Positions 1-7,532 of a DNA stretch of 19,201 nt are shown here, piece by piece. Both the position numbers and the translations under genes were made by a program. The DNA comes from JAKBCQ01 sp021807585 (lineage in GTDB: Bacteria; Planctomycetota; Planctomycetia; Isosphaerales; Isosphaeraceae), in contig DAHWFG010000431.1 in assembly GCA_027325115.1 (NCBI GenBank), positions 1 to 19,201 on the forward strand, read 5' to 3'. Position 1 is the first letter of the stretch. Every line of letters begins with the position of its first letter. The notes beneath the pieces are model-generated. The model worked only from the letters and a program-made list of their open reading frames with translations, was not told where the DNA came from and made no database searches.

Positions 1-2
1 CC

Positions 3-239
3 GCGGCGGGAGAAGACGAGGAGCTCAACCTGATCCTCACGCAGGAGCAGGCCGAAGCGGTTCGGAAGTATATGGTTGATTATTATTCGATTGATTCGAT
101 CGGCTGGTTTTCGAGTCGGCGGGTGGCGGCGGTGGGGTTCGGGTCGCGCGCGCCGAAATCGATCGAGCGGAAGCCCGAGACGAAGGACGAGGCGCCGCCG
201 AGGCGCGTCGAATTCATCGTCTTCACGCCCCGCAAGTGA
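3..239 (+). CDS. OmpA/MotB-like C-terminal domain protein (5' truncated)
   Basis: This is the last 78 codons of a gene entering from the left edge, ending at TGA 237-239. The translation contains an OmpA-like peptidoglycan-binding signature. First comes 'LTQEQAEAVRKYMVD' (the conserved LS-x-x-RA-x-x-V-x-x-YL segment), then 'AVGFGSRAP' (the G-x-G-x-x-x-P segment) and finally 'RRVEFIVF' (the conserved NRRVE-hydrophobic strand). In the family this domain binds peptidoglycan non-covalently and tethers outer-membrane or motor proteins to the wall. Two features are slightly unusual: the usual short glycine turn after the first helix is replaced by a longer 'YYSIDSIGWF' stretch, and a charged linker rich in K, E and D sits just before the last strand. 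The N-terminal part, which would show whether this is a lipoprotein, porin or cytoskeletal protein, lies outside the window. Confidence 0.7.
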   Translation, partial: AAGEDEELNLILTQEQAEAVRKYMVDYYSIDSIGWFSSRRVAAVGFGSRAPKSIERKPETKDEAPPRRVEFIVFTPRK

Positions 240-415
240 AAGGACGATAAGACGACTGATGATTTATTGATACAAGGTGATTTTAGCCTGTCCGCGACGA
301 TCGGCGGCGAACCGCGGCGCGGCGGTATGTTAGACTGGGGACTCTCGGGCGATTGACCGCGGGCGTGTCGTTCCCTAGGGTGGAAACTTCGAGGCTCGGG
401 TCGATCCGGGGTTCG

Positions 416-2143
416 ATGGAGGCGCGAGCCTTGGCGTCGATGTATGTGATTAAAGGGACCGATCAAGGTAAGCGGTTCGCGCTGCGCTATCGGCCGACCT
501 CGCTGGGACGCGACGGTTCGAATCCGATCCGGCTGCACGACGGCGAGGTGTCGCGACGTCACGCCGAGGTGAGACCGATTGAGAATACGAGCCGATATCG
601 GATCGTCGATCTGGGGTCGGCGAACGGGACGTATCTCAACGGAGAGCCGGTCGATCAGGCGCCGTTGAAATCGGGCGATCAGGTGCGGCTGGGGCAAACC
701 GTGCTCGTCTTCGCCGAGGAACCCGGCGAAGGCGAGCGCGATCTGACGGCGCGGGTCGATATGCTCGGTCGGGCGAGCCCCGAGGACCGTTCGGCGATTC
801 TGAAAAGCATCCCCGTGGGAGAGGGATCGCGCGTTCTCGAAGCCCCCGGGAGCGCCGGCGATTGGCTGAAAACGAGGCTCGCGAACCTCTCGGTGATGTA
901 TCAGGCGACGCAAGCGGTCAGCCAGATTCTCGACCCCGACGCGCTTTTACAACAAATACTTCAACTTGTGTTTGATTCCATTGGCGCCGATCGGTGTGCG
1001 ATTTTGCTGTTTAACGAGGCGGGGGAGCTTGCGCCGACCGCGGTGCGCTGGCGGGGTGAGGCCGAGCCGGGCGAACGGATCACAATCTCGCGATCGATCG
1101 TCGATCACGTGCTCGAGCGCGGCCAGGGGGTGATCACGTCCGACGCATCGGCCGACACGCGCTTCGGCCCGGCGCAATCGATCGTCGATTACGGCATCCG
1201 CGAGGCGATCTGCGTTCCGCTGCAAGGACGCCACGAAACGATGGGGGCGATCTACGCCGACGTCCGATCTTATCCCGAGGCGGCGCCGACGATCGCTCCA
1301 GTCGTCGGGATCCGCGGCCGATTCCAACAAGATCATCTCATGCTGATGGTTGCGATCGGTCATCAGGCGGGATTGGCGGTCGAGAACACGCGATATTATC
1401 AAGCCAAACTCCAATCCGAGCGGCTCGCCGCGGTCGGTCAAACAATCGCAACTTTATCTCATCATATTAAAAATATTTTACAAGGTATTCGCGGCGGCAG
1501 TTACCTGATCGATATGGGACTGAACGAGAAGGACGAAGCGATCGTTCGCCGCGGCTGGACGATCGTCGAAAAGAATCAGGCGAAAATTTATAATTTAGTG
1601 ATGGATATGCTTTCTTTTTCTAAAGAACGCGAGCCGATGCTGGAGACCGCGAATCTGAACGAGACCGCGGCGGACGTGATCGAGCTGATGCGTTCGCGCG
1701 CCGCGGAGATGGGGGTGGAATTGACGTGGACCCCCGCGAGCGATCTTCCCGCGACCCTCTTCGACCCCGAGGGTATCCATCAGGCTTTGTTAAATATCGT
1801 CACCAATGCGATCGACGCTTCCGAGGAGGCCGAGGGGGGAGGCCGCGTGCGGATGTCGACCGCGTTCGACCCCGCGACTTCGACCGCGACGATCACCGTC
1901 GAGGATAACGGCGTCGGCATCCCCGAGAACGAATTCCAAACAATCTTTCAAGTGTTTGCATCAACCAAAGGTTCGCGCGGCACGGGTCTCGGACTCCCCG
2001 TCTCGCAAAAGATCATCAAGGAACACGGGGGTCGAATCACGCTCACTTCACGAGTCGGCGAAGGCTCGACATTCTTGATCGAACTACCGCTCCGCGAAAC
2101 CCCCGACGACTCCGAATCCGAAGGCGTTCAAACAATTGGATAA
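416..2143 (+). CDS. FHA-GAF hybrid sensor histidine kinase
   Basis: A 575-residue soluble sensor kinase with no membrane segment. Residues about 9-100 form an FHA (phosphothreonine-binding) domain with the diagnostic G31-R32, S46-x-x-H49 and N70-G71 residues. Residues about 160-322 look like a GAF domain ('RCAILLFNE', 'AICVPL', 'MGAIYAD'). The kinase core follows: an H-box 'LSHHIKNIL' with probable phosphoacceptor H349, an N-box 'NIVTNAIDAS' (N464), a G1 box 'DNGVGI' (D497) and a G2 box 'GTGLGL' (522-527). In the family, FHA reads phosphothreonine, GAF binds a small ligand or mediates dimers, and the catalytic core autophosphorylates histidine. No response regulator is adjacent, so this is an orphan kinase whose partner is unknown. 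ATG 416 was chosen. A TTG at 353 would add 21 residues that do not resemble FHA, and ATG 440 ('MYVIKG') is also plausible because FHA starts there. Confidence 0.85.
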   Translation: MEARALASMYVIKGTDQGKRFALRYRPTSLGRDGSNPIRLHDGEVSRRHAEVRPIENTSRYRIVDLGSANGTYLNGEPVDQAPLKSGDQVRLGQTVLVFAEEPGEGERDLTARVDMLGRASPEDRSAILKSIPVGEGSRVLEAPGSAGDWLKTRLANLSVMYQATQAVSQILDPDALLQQILQLVFDSIGADRCAILLFNEAGELAPTAVRWRGEAEPGERITISRSIVDHVLERGQGVITSDASADTRFGPAQSIVDYGIREAICVPLQGRHETMGAIYADVRSYPEAAPTIAPVVGIRGRFQQDHLMLMVAIGHQAGLAVENTRYYQAKLQSERLAAVGQTIATLSHHIKNILQGIRGGSYLIDMGLNEKDEAIVRRGWTIVEKNQAKIYNLVMDMLSFSKEREPMLETANLNETAADVIELMRSRAAEMGVELTWTPASDLPATLFDPEGIHQALLNIVTNAIDASEEAEGGGRVRMSTAFDPATSTATITVEDNGVGIPENEFQTIFQVFASTKGSRGTGLGLPVSQKIIKEHGGRITLTSRVGEGSTFLIELPLRETPDDSESEGVQTIG

Positions 2144-2513
2144 TAATGTGTAAAAGTGATTCTTATCCGAACGAGATTCGTCGCCGATTTGACGCTCGCT
2201 CCCGCTCGTTCCGATCTTGACCCGATTCGGCGATCGCGTTACAAATTCGCCTCGAAGTCGCCCGATCGGGGCGCGGGCTTTGGTCGTCATATCAACCGAA
2301 AGCTCGATCGGTCGGGATCACCGCGCGGGTTTCGGTTCAACTCGCATCGCTCGATCGCTTTCCTAACCCGCGGTGAAACATTCGGTAAAAACGGCTCAAG
2401 TCGCCCAGGCGATTCGACCGATACAACCCAAACGATCAGGATTCGTGCCGATCGTGTTCGCGCGGCGGGCGCCGACACAAGAGATCGGTGAGAAGGACGC
2501 GGAGGTGGCCGAG
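2144..2513. other. Intergenic region between histidine kinase and cyclophilin gene
   Basis: A 370-bp stretch without a convincing gene. Open frames on both strands are present but rich in Arg and lack any recognisable domain or ribosome-binding site. In-frame codons run upstream from the cyclophilin gene to a GTG at 2373, but the good Shine-Dalgarno at 2501-2506 argues that translation starts at 2514. Promoter elements for the downstream gene are probably here, but I could not identify a convincing -35/-10 pair. Confidence 0.5.
2501..2506 (+). promoter_or_regulatory. Shine-Dalgarno GGAGGT for the cyclophilin gene
   Basis: GGAGGT sits 7 nt before ATG 2514, a near-ideal match and spacing. It decides the start in favour of ATG 2514 over GTG 2373, which has no such site and would add 47 unrelated residues. 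Confidence 0.7.
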
Positions 2514-4157
2514 ATGGAACGACGCGAAGCGGGCCGGATCTTTTTTCAACCCGCGGATCGCTCGAGCGTCAAATCGCGCGGCGGCCGTCCCAACCTGATG
2601 TTGAAACCGAGGATCGAATCGCTCGAGGATCGCCGCGTTCCCGCCGCGTCGCTCAACCCGATCGCCAACCTTTCGATCGCTCCCGGTCAGGGATTCCAGA
2701 TCCCCCTTTCGACCACGAATACCGATAATCAAACGTATAGTGTTACATCGTCGAATTCGCAAATCAAAGCGACCGTGTCGACGGGCGAGTTTCTCACGAT
2801 CAACGTCACCCACGCGTCGAGCGGACCCAACGATCCCGCATTCCAGGGATCGATGGTGTACCAACTGTTCGATCACCTCACGCCGATCGCCACGTCGCGG
2901 ATCGAAGAGCTCGTGAATCAAGGCTTTTACACGGGGAAAAACTTTCACCGCGTCGCCAATCAATTTCCCGACGCCACCCACTACATCGTCCAGGGGGGAT
3001 CGGTCAACGGCGACGGCACCGGGAACATCAACCAGCCCGGATTCCCGTTCGCGAACGAGATTTTACCCCAGCTTTCGTTTAATGGAACATATCAACTTGC
3101 CCTTGCAAACGCTGGTCCGAACACGAACGAATCGCAATTTTTCGTGACGACGGGATCGCCGACGTTCCTCAACGGCAATTACACGATCTTCGGCCAGTTG
3201 GTGTCGGGGCAGGCGATCGTTCAAGACATGACGAAAGTCGCGCTCAACGGCACGACCCCCGTCTCGCCCATCCTGATGAGCTCGGCGACGCTCTCGACAG
3301 TCAACCCCGACGGCGTCGTCCACATCGACGCGACCGCGGCGGGCCCGGGCCAAACCTCGAACGTGACCGTCACCGCGACCGATCCCGTAACCCACACCAC
3401 CGCAACCCAAACCTTCACCGTCTCGACGACGGGAAGCTCGACCCCGATCGGAAACACCGGCGCAGTCCGCCAGATCGGACCCGTCCTGATCGTCGACCCC
3501 CCCGTCTCATTCACCAAAAACCTTCCCTACAACATCGCCGTCGGCGAGGTGGGAGGCGCCATCCAGGTGATGGTCAACGGTGAAGTCGATACGATTCAAC
3601 CCGCCGTATCCTCGATCCAATATATCATTATTTATGGAAACAAGGGAAACGACAACATTCAAGTGAATCCCGACGTGACGATCCCGATGACGATCGACGG
3701 CGGCCACGGCGGCGTGAACGTGATTCAGGCGGGGGGCGGCGTGACGACGGTGCACGGCTGGTTCGGCTACAACACGATCATCGGCGGCCCGCAAGATTCG
3801 CTCATCGGCCGCAAGGGACGCGTCCGCTTCATCCCGACCGCGGGGGGTGATTTCCTCATCTTCGCCGGAGTCCCCCACGTCACGCGCTTCCACACGCATC
3901 CCCCTTCGGGAACCTTCTACACCTTCGTCAACAATCGCCTCGTCCCCGTCAGTGAGGCGAACAAAAGACATCATTCCTCGCCGGCGCCCACGCTCCACGC
4001 CGTCGCGCCCGCACGACACGCCAGGACGTCCCATCAGTCAACCTCGACAAGCTCCGCGCAACACGTTCCCGTCGGAGTGGGAATCAAACACGGACTGTTT
4101 TACAGTTCCTTCCGTCGCAAGCCGGTACACAGCATCTCGCCTCAACCAAAAGCTTGA
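2514..4157 (+). CDS. Secreted cyclophilin-type peptidyl-prolyl isomerase with RTX-like tail
   Basis: A 547-residue multidomain protein. Residues 33-46 carry the tag 'RIESLEDRRVPAAS', a form common near the N-terminus of large planctomycete surface proteins. Residues about 112-250 are a cyclophilin domain with 'NFHRV' (catalytic Arg of FHR), 'IVQGG', 'ESQFFVTT' and 'FLNGNYTIFG'. The position equivalent to the human cyclophilin A Trp in 'EWLDG' is Phe, as in many bacterial members. A threonine-rich Ig/cadherin-like stretch follows (about 265-310). After that come Gly/Asn/Asp-rich segments 'GNKGNDNI', 'GGHGGVNVI' and 'GYNTIIGG', which resemble degenerate RTX or beta-roll repeats. The C-terminus is basic and rich in Ser and His. 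The family catalyses cis-trans isomerisation of Xaa-Pro bonds. Extracellular location and calcium binding are inferences. No classical hydrophobic signal peptide is obvious, so the export route is unclear. Confidence 0.83.
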   Translation: MERREAGRIFFQPADRSSVKSRGGRPNLMLKPRIESLEDRRVPAASLNPIANLSIAPGQGFQIPLSTTNTDNQTYSVTSSNSQIKATVSTGEFLTINVTHASSGPNDPAFQGSMVYQLFDHLTPIATSRIEELVNQGFYTGKNFHRVANQFPDATHYIVQGGSVNGDGTGNINQPGFPFANEILPQLSFNGTYQLALANAGPNTNESQFFVTTGSPTFLNGNYTIFGQLVSGQAIVQDMTKVALNGTTPVSPILMSSATLSTVNPDGVVHIDATAAGPGQTSNVTVTATDPVTHTTATQTFTVSTTGSSTPIGNTGAVRQIGPVLIVDPPVSFTKNLPYNIAVGEVGGAIQVMVNGEVDTIQPAVSSIQYIIIYGNKGNDNIQVNPDVTIPMTIDGGHGGVNVIQAGGGVTTVHGWFGYNTIIGGPQDSLIGRKGRVRFIPTAGGDFLIFAGVPHVTRFHTHPPSGTFYTFVNNRLVPVSEANKRHHSSPAPTLHAVAPARHARTSHQSTSTSSAQHVPVGVGIKHGLFYSSFRRKPVHSISPQPKA

Positions 4158-4319
4158 AGTATGATATTGCACCAACATGATTAATTTTGCATATTTATTC
4201 TTTCCGATATTTTCTTTATGTATGTACGAACAGCTTGATCGCCTCGCGCCCGCGATCGCATGATGAATCCATCGATTTGAAGTGACCGAGTCGTTTTTTG
4301 AAACCTCGAGCGCAATCCG

Positions 4320-4814
4320 ATGAGGCCGACGCGACCCGCGGCGCTCTTCGCTTGTTTCGCGGCGGCGACGCTCGCCTGGTCGTCGTGGCGAACCCGCGCG
4401 CCCGATCCCGTCCGAGTTCAATCGATCCCCGAGATCCAGGTTTCGACGAACATCTCGCAACTCGTCGCCGATAACACCAAGGTTCCGATTCTCCCACAAT
4501 CGTCTTTCGCAAAACGACGAGGGCCCGCGATCGACGTCAATTCGTCGCCGGTCGAACAGCTCGAAATCCTCCCGAGGATCGGCCCGAGCCTCGCCAAACG
4601 GATCATTGAAGAGCGCAAGAAGGGTCCGTTTCGTTCGGCCGACGACCTCCGCGTTCGCGTGAAAGGGATCGGCGCCGTCACCGCGGCGCTCCTCAAGAAT
4701 TATCTCGTTCCCCCGCCTACGGAATCGCTTGAGGACACGGTTCGAGCCGCGCCCCCGAACCGCGGCGAGCAACCCGCTCCGATCGGTCGATCGAACCCTC
4801 GTCTCAACCCCTGA
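4320..4814 (+). CDS. ComEA-like helix-hairpin-helix protein
   Basis: A 164-residue protein. Residues about 7-23 ('AALFACFAAATLAW') form a single N-terminal hydrophobic segment acting as a signal anchor or signal peptide. A low-complexity linker leads to a helix-hairpin-helix pair at about 71-130: 'IDVNSSPVEQLEILP', the hairpin 'RIGPSLAKRI', then 'FRSADDLRVRVKGIGAVTA'. This is the layout of ComEA-type DNA-binding proteins, which bind double-stranded DNA non-sequence-specifically outside the membrane during uptake. The Pro-rich C-terminal tail (about 130-164) is unrelated to known domains. ATG 4320 is the start, but no strong ribosome-binding site is visible. The gene lies 265 bp upstream of uvrB with no ComEC or pilus genes in view. 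A competence role is therefore family-based inference; many bacteria carry lone HhH proteins of unknown function. Confidence 0.75.
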   Translation: MRPTRPAALFACFAAATLAWSSWRTRAPDPVRVQSIPEIQVSTNISQLVADNTKVPILPQSSFAKRRGPAIDVNSSPVEQLEILPRIGPSLAKRIIEERKKGPFRSADDLRVRVKGIGAVTAALLKNYLVPPPTESLEDTVRAAPPNRGEQPAPIGRSNPRLNP

Positions 4815-5079
4815 AGCTCGCACTCGGCGGTCGATCGGGCGAATCGGTCGAGAGCGATCGAACGAACTTAAGCGCAGCGCCGATCGGTTGTTGTGGATCG
4901 GATCGCTTCGGTCCGGCGTCGATATGTCGGCCGGCGGTCTCGATACGATTTTCGCGCGTCATGAAGACGATCGGTCGACGTTTGTGTACAATCCGTTCCA
5001 CGATCAAGAGGCGCCGATGCGGCGCCACGGGTTGATCGGGGCGCGACGACGGTTGAACCAAGGATTAAAATAAATAAAT

Positions 5080-7131
5080 ATGGGTGTATTTGAACTTGTC
5101 AGTCCGTTCGAGCCGACGGGGGATCAACCGAGGGCGATCGACCGCCTGGTCGAAGGTATCTTGGAGGGAAAGAAGCATCAAACGCTGCTCGGCGTGACGG
5201 GATCGGGCAAAACGTTCACGATGGCGAACGTGATCGCGCGGCTCGACCGCCCGGCGCTGATCATGAGTCATAATAAAACGCTCGCGGCGCAGCTTTACGG
5301 CGAATTCAAAGAGTTCTTCCCCAACAACGCCGTCCGTTATTTCGTGAGCTATTACGATTATTACCAGCCCGAGGCGTACATTCCCCAAAGAGATATTTAT
5401 ATCGAGAAAGACGCCGCGATCAACAACGACATCGAACGGCTTCGGCTCGCGGCGACGAGCGCGCTGATCAGCCGGCGCGACGTCGTCGTGATCGCGAGCG
5501 TCTCGTGCATCTACGGTTTGGGATCGCCTGAAGATTATCGTAATATGATGGTTCTTTTACAATTAGGAACGACGATCGATCGCGACGAGATGTTGGCCAA
5601 GCTGGTGGCGATCCAATACGTGCGCAACGACGTCGATCTCACCCCCGGCAAGTTTCGCGCCCGGGGAGACGTCGTCGAGGTCTTTCCGCCGTATGAGGAG
5701 GTCGCGTATCGCGTCGAGTTCTTCGGCGACGAGATCGACGGAATCGCGTCGATCGATCCCCTCACCGGCAACGTTCTCAAACGTCAGAAAACGCTCGATC
5801 TTTTTCCCGCCAAACACTTCGTTCTCCCCGAGGAACGGATCGAAACCGCCGTCGCTTCGATCCGCGAAGAACTTGAACAACGCCTCCGCGTACTGAAGGA
5901 CGAGGGAAAACTGCTCGAGGCGCAACGCCTCGCGGCGCGAACGCGCTATGATATCGAAATGCTTTTGGAGGCGGGATATTGCTCGGGGATCGAAAATTAC
6001 AGCAGGCACCTCTCGGGTCGAGCGCCCGGCGAGACGCCGAACACGCTCCTCGATTTTTTTCCCAAAGACAGTCTTTTATTCATCGACGAATCGCACGTCT
6101 CCACCCCCCAGGTGCGCGGCATGTTCGCAGGCGATTACAGCCGTAAAAGCACCCTCGTCGAACACGGATTCCGCCTGCCGAGCGCGCTCGACAACCGCCC
6201 GCTTCGGTTCGACGAATGGGAGGCCAAACTCGGTCAACGGATCTACGTATCGGCGACACCCGCGGATTATGAAATCCAGATGTCCGGAGGCGAATTTGTT
6301 GAACAGGTGATTCGGCCGACGGGGCTCGTCGACCCGATCGTTCGCGTCGAGCCGGCGCGCGGACAGGTTCCGGCTTTGCTTGAAGAAGTGAAAAAACGAG
6401 CCGCCAAGCATGAACGGGTCTTGATCACGACGCTCACCAAACGCCTCGCCGAAGAGCTTTCGCGCTACCTGAAAGAGCAGGGGCTCCGCTGCAAATGGCT
6501 CCATTCCGAACTCGACGCCTTCGAACGCATGGCGACGCTTCGCGAACTCCGCGAAGGCGCGTTCGACGCTCTTGTCGGAGTCAACCTGCTGCGCGAAGGG
6601 CTCGATCTCCCCGAAGTCTCGATGGTGTGCATCCTCGACGCCGATAAAGAAGGATTCTTGCGCAGTGAAACGTCGCTGATTCAAACGATCGGCCGATCGG
6701 CGCGCCACGTCAACGCCGAGGTCGTCCTCTACGCCGATAAAATCACCGACTCGATGCGGGGAGCGATCGACGAAACGCAACGCCGCCGCGACAAACAGAT
6801 CGCATACAACACCGAGAACGGAATCGAGCCCGTCTCGATCAAAAAGGCGATCCGTCGCGGCATCGAAGAAGAAATCATGGCGCGACAAGAGGCGCAACGC
6901 GCCGTCGGACTCGACGAATCCTCGGCGGCAACGGTTGAATATGTGAACGCGCTTGAAACCGAAATGCTCGAAGCCGCCGAAAGCCTCGACTTCGAGAAGG
7001 CCGCCAAATTGCGCGACCGCATCCTTCAACTTAAAGCCGCGCAAAACGGCGAGGAACGTCCGATCGCTTCTCCCCAGGGGCGCTCGAAGCGAGGAAAAAA
7101 GAAAAAAAATCGCGCCCGACCGAACAACTGA
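5080..7131 (+). CDS. uvrB: Excinuclease ABC subunit B
   Basis: A 683-residue full-length UvrB (E. coli 673 aa), the damage-verification helicase of nucleotide excision repair. It is loaded by UvrA and recruits UvrC. Visible landmarks are the Q-motif-like 'FEPTGDQPRAI' at the N-terminus, Walker A 'GVTGSGKT' at 38-45, and the beta-hairpin 'SYYDYYQPEAYIP' that inserts between DNA strands. Motif II 'DESH' lies at 336-339. Motifs V/VI follow ('LLREGLDLPEVS', 'QTIGRSARH'). The C-terminal UVR domain ('LETEMLEAAESLDFEKAAKLRDRI') contacts UvrC. The last about 20 residues are a Lys/Arg-rich tail. ATG 5080 matches the family N-terminus exactly, although it is preceded by an A/T-rich leader without a strong Shine-Dalgarno. 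No LexA-type box was recognised upstream. A long open frame on the opposite strand (7137-6076) is a shadow of this gene. Confidence 0.97.
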   Translation: MGVFELVSPFEPTGDQPRAIDRLVEGILEGKKHQTLLGVTGSGKTFTMANVIARLDRPALIMSHNKTLAAQLYGEFKEFFPNNAVRYFVSYYDYYQPEAYIPQRDIYIEKDAAINNDIERLRLAATSALISRRDVVVIASVSCIYGLGSPEDYRNMMVLLQLGTTIDRDEMLAKLVAIQYVRNDVDLTPGKFRARGDVVEVFPPYEEVAYRVEFFGDEIDGIASIDPLTGNVLKRQKTLDLFPAKHFVLPEERIETAVASIREELEQRLRVLKDEGKLLEAQRLAARTRYDIEMLLEAGYCSGIENYSRHLSGRAPGETPNTLLDFFPKDSLLFIDESHVSTPQVRGMFAGDYSRKSTLVEHGFRLPSALDNRPLRFDEWEAKLGQRIYVSATPADYEIQMSGGEFVEQVIRPTGLVDPIVRVEPARGQVPALLEEVKKRAAKHERVLITTLTKRLAEELSRYLKEQGLRCKWLHSELDAFERMATLRELREGAFDALVGVNLLREGLDLPEVSMVCILDADKEGFLRSETSLIQTIGRSARHVNAEVVLYADKITDSMRGAIDETQRRRDKQIAYNTENGIEPVSIKKAIRRGIEEEIMARQEAQRAVGLDESSAATVEYVNALETEMLEAAESLDFEKAAKLRDRILQLKAAQNGEERPIASPQGRSKRGKKKKNRARPNN

Positions 7132-7248
7132 TCGCAATCCGCCGTGATCGGCGAATCAGAACCGTCGCCGAAAGTTCCCGCTAAAGTTCCAAGGGAAGAT
7201 CGCCGAAAACCTTGAATAACCTCAAATTCGCGCCTCGCGCATCGCTCG

Positions 7249-7270
7249 CGACGACCCTCGACGGTCGTCG
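7249..7270 (+). terminator. Hairpin downstream of uvrB
   Basis: Perfect 8-bp stem CGACGACC / GGTCGTCG (7249-7256 with 7263-7270), 6-nt loop, followed by TTT at 7271-7273. It lies about 117 nt after the uvrB stop. The T-run is short, so this is a plausible but weak intrinsic terminator. Confidence 0.4.
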
Positions 7271-7520
7271 TTTCATCGTCGCCGAACGAACGCCGAATCG
7301 GCCTGATCGTATCTAACGATCCTATCGGTTGTATGCCCGACAAAGTGAATCTTTGTATCTTTAAACAAATTTCATAAATTTTTGGTTAGATTCCAATCGA
7401 CAATGTAACCGCGGACTGATGCGCGGCGAGGTTCGACGACGATCGAAGTTCGCAATCGCCGCCGTTGCAAATCCGCTCTCAAGATTCGTCGTTACCCCGA
7501 AGTTAGAGTCTTAATCAAAC

Positions 7521-7526
7521 GAGGTG
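7521..7526 (+). promoter_or_regulatory. Shine-Dalgarno GAGGTG for the His-rich gene
   Basis: GAGGTG at 7521-7526 is followed 6 nt later by GTG 7533. The GTG inside this motif (7524) is also in frame, but it would have to serve as both ribosome-binding site and start. GTG 7533 is therefore preferred. Confidence 0.55.
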
Positions 7527-7532
7527 ATCGCC

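Larger units (their letters stand above)
7132..7532. other. Intergenic region between uvrB and the His-rich gene
   Basis: A 401-bp stretch with no credible gene. It contains the hairpin at 7249-7270 and an A/T-rich block at about 7350-7400 that could host a promoter for the small downstream gene. I do not see a clean -35/-10 pair or a recognisable structured RNA. Confidence 0.45.

Noticed and set aside
353..415. TTG 353 as start of the histidine kinase
   Set aside because: The extra 21 residues are not part of the FHA fold and there is no strong ribosome-binding site; ATG 416 or 440 fits better.
83..913. 276-codon minus-strand open frame
   Set aside because: It overlaps the OmpA-like gene end and the FHA domain of the histidine kinase, with shadow-like Arg/Pro-rich composition.
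2373..2513. GTG 2373 as start of the cyclophilin protein
   Set aside because: GGAGGT at ideal distance before ATG 2514 gives a clearly better start.
4729..5073. 114-codon open frame overlapping the end of the ComEA-like gene
   Set aside because: It shares 86 bases with a supported gene in another frame, is Arg-rich and has no domain.
4815..5079. LexA/SOS box upstream of uvrB
   Set aside because: No CTGT-N8-ACAG or GAAC-N4-GTTC-like site is visible.
6076..7137. 353-codon open frame on the minus strand opposite uvrB
   Set aside because: It lies antisense to a certain uvrB gene, is rich in Phe, Arg and Asp from complementary codons and has no recognisable domain.
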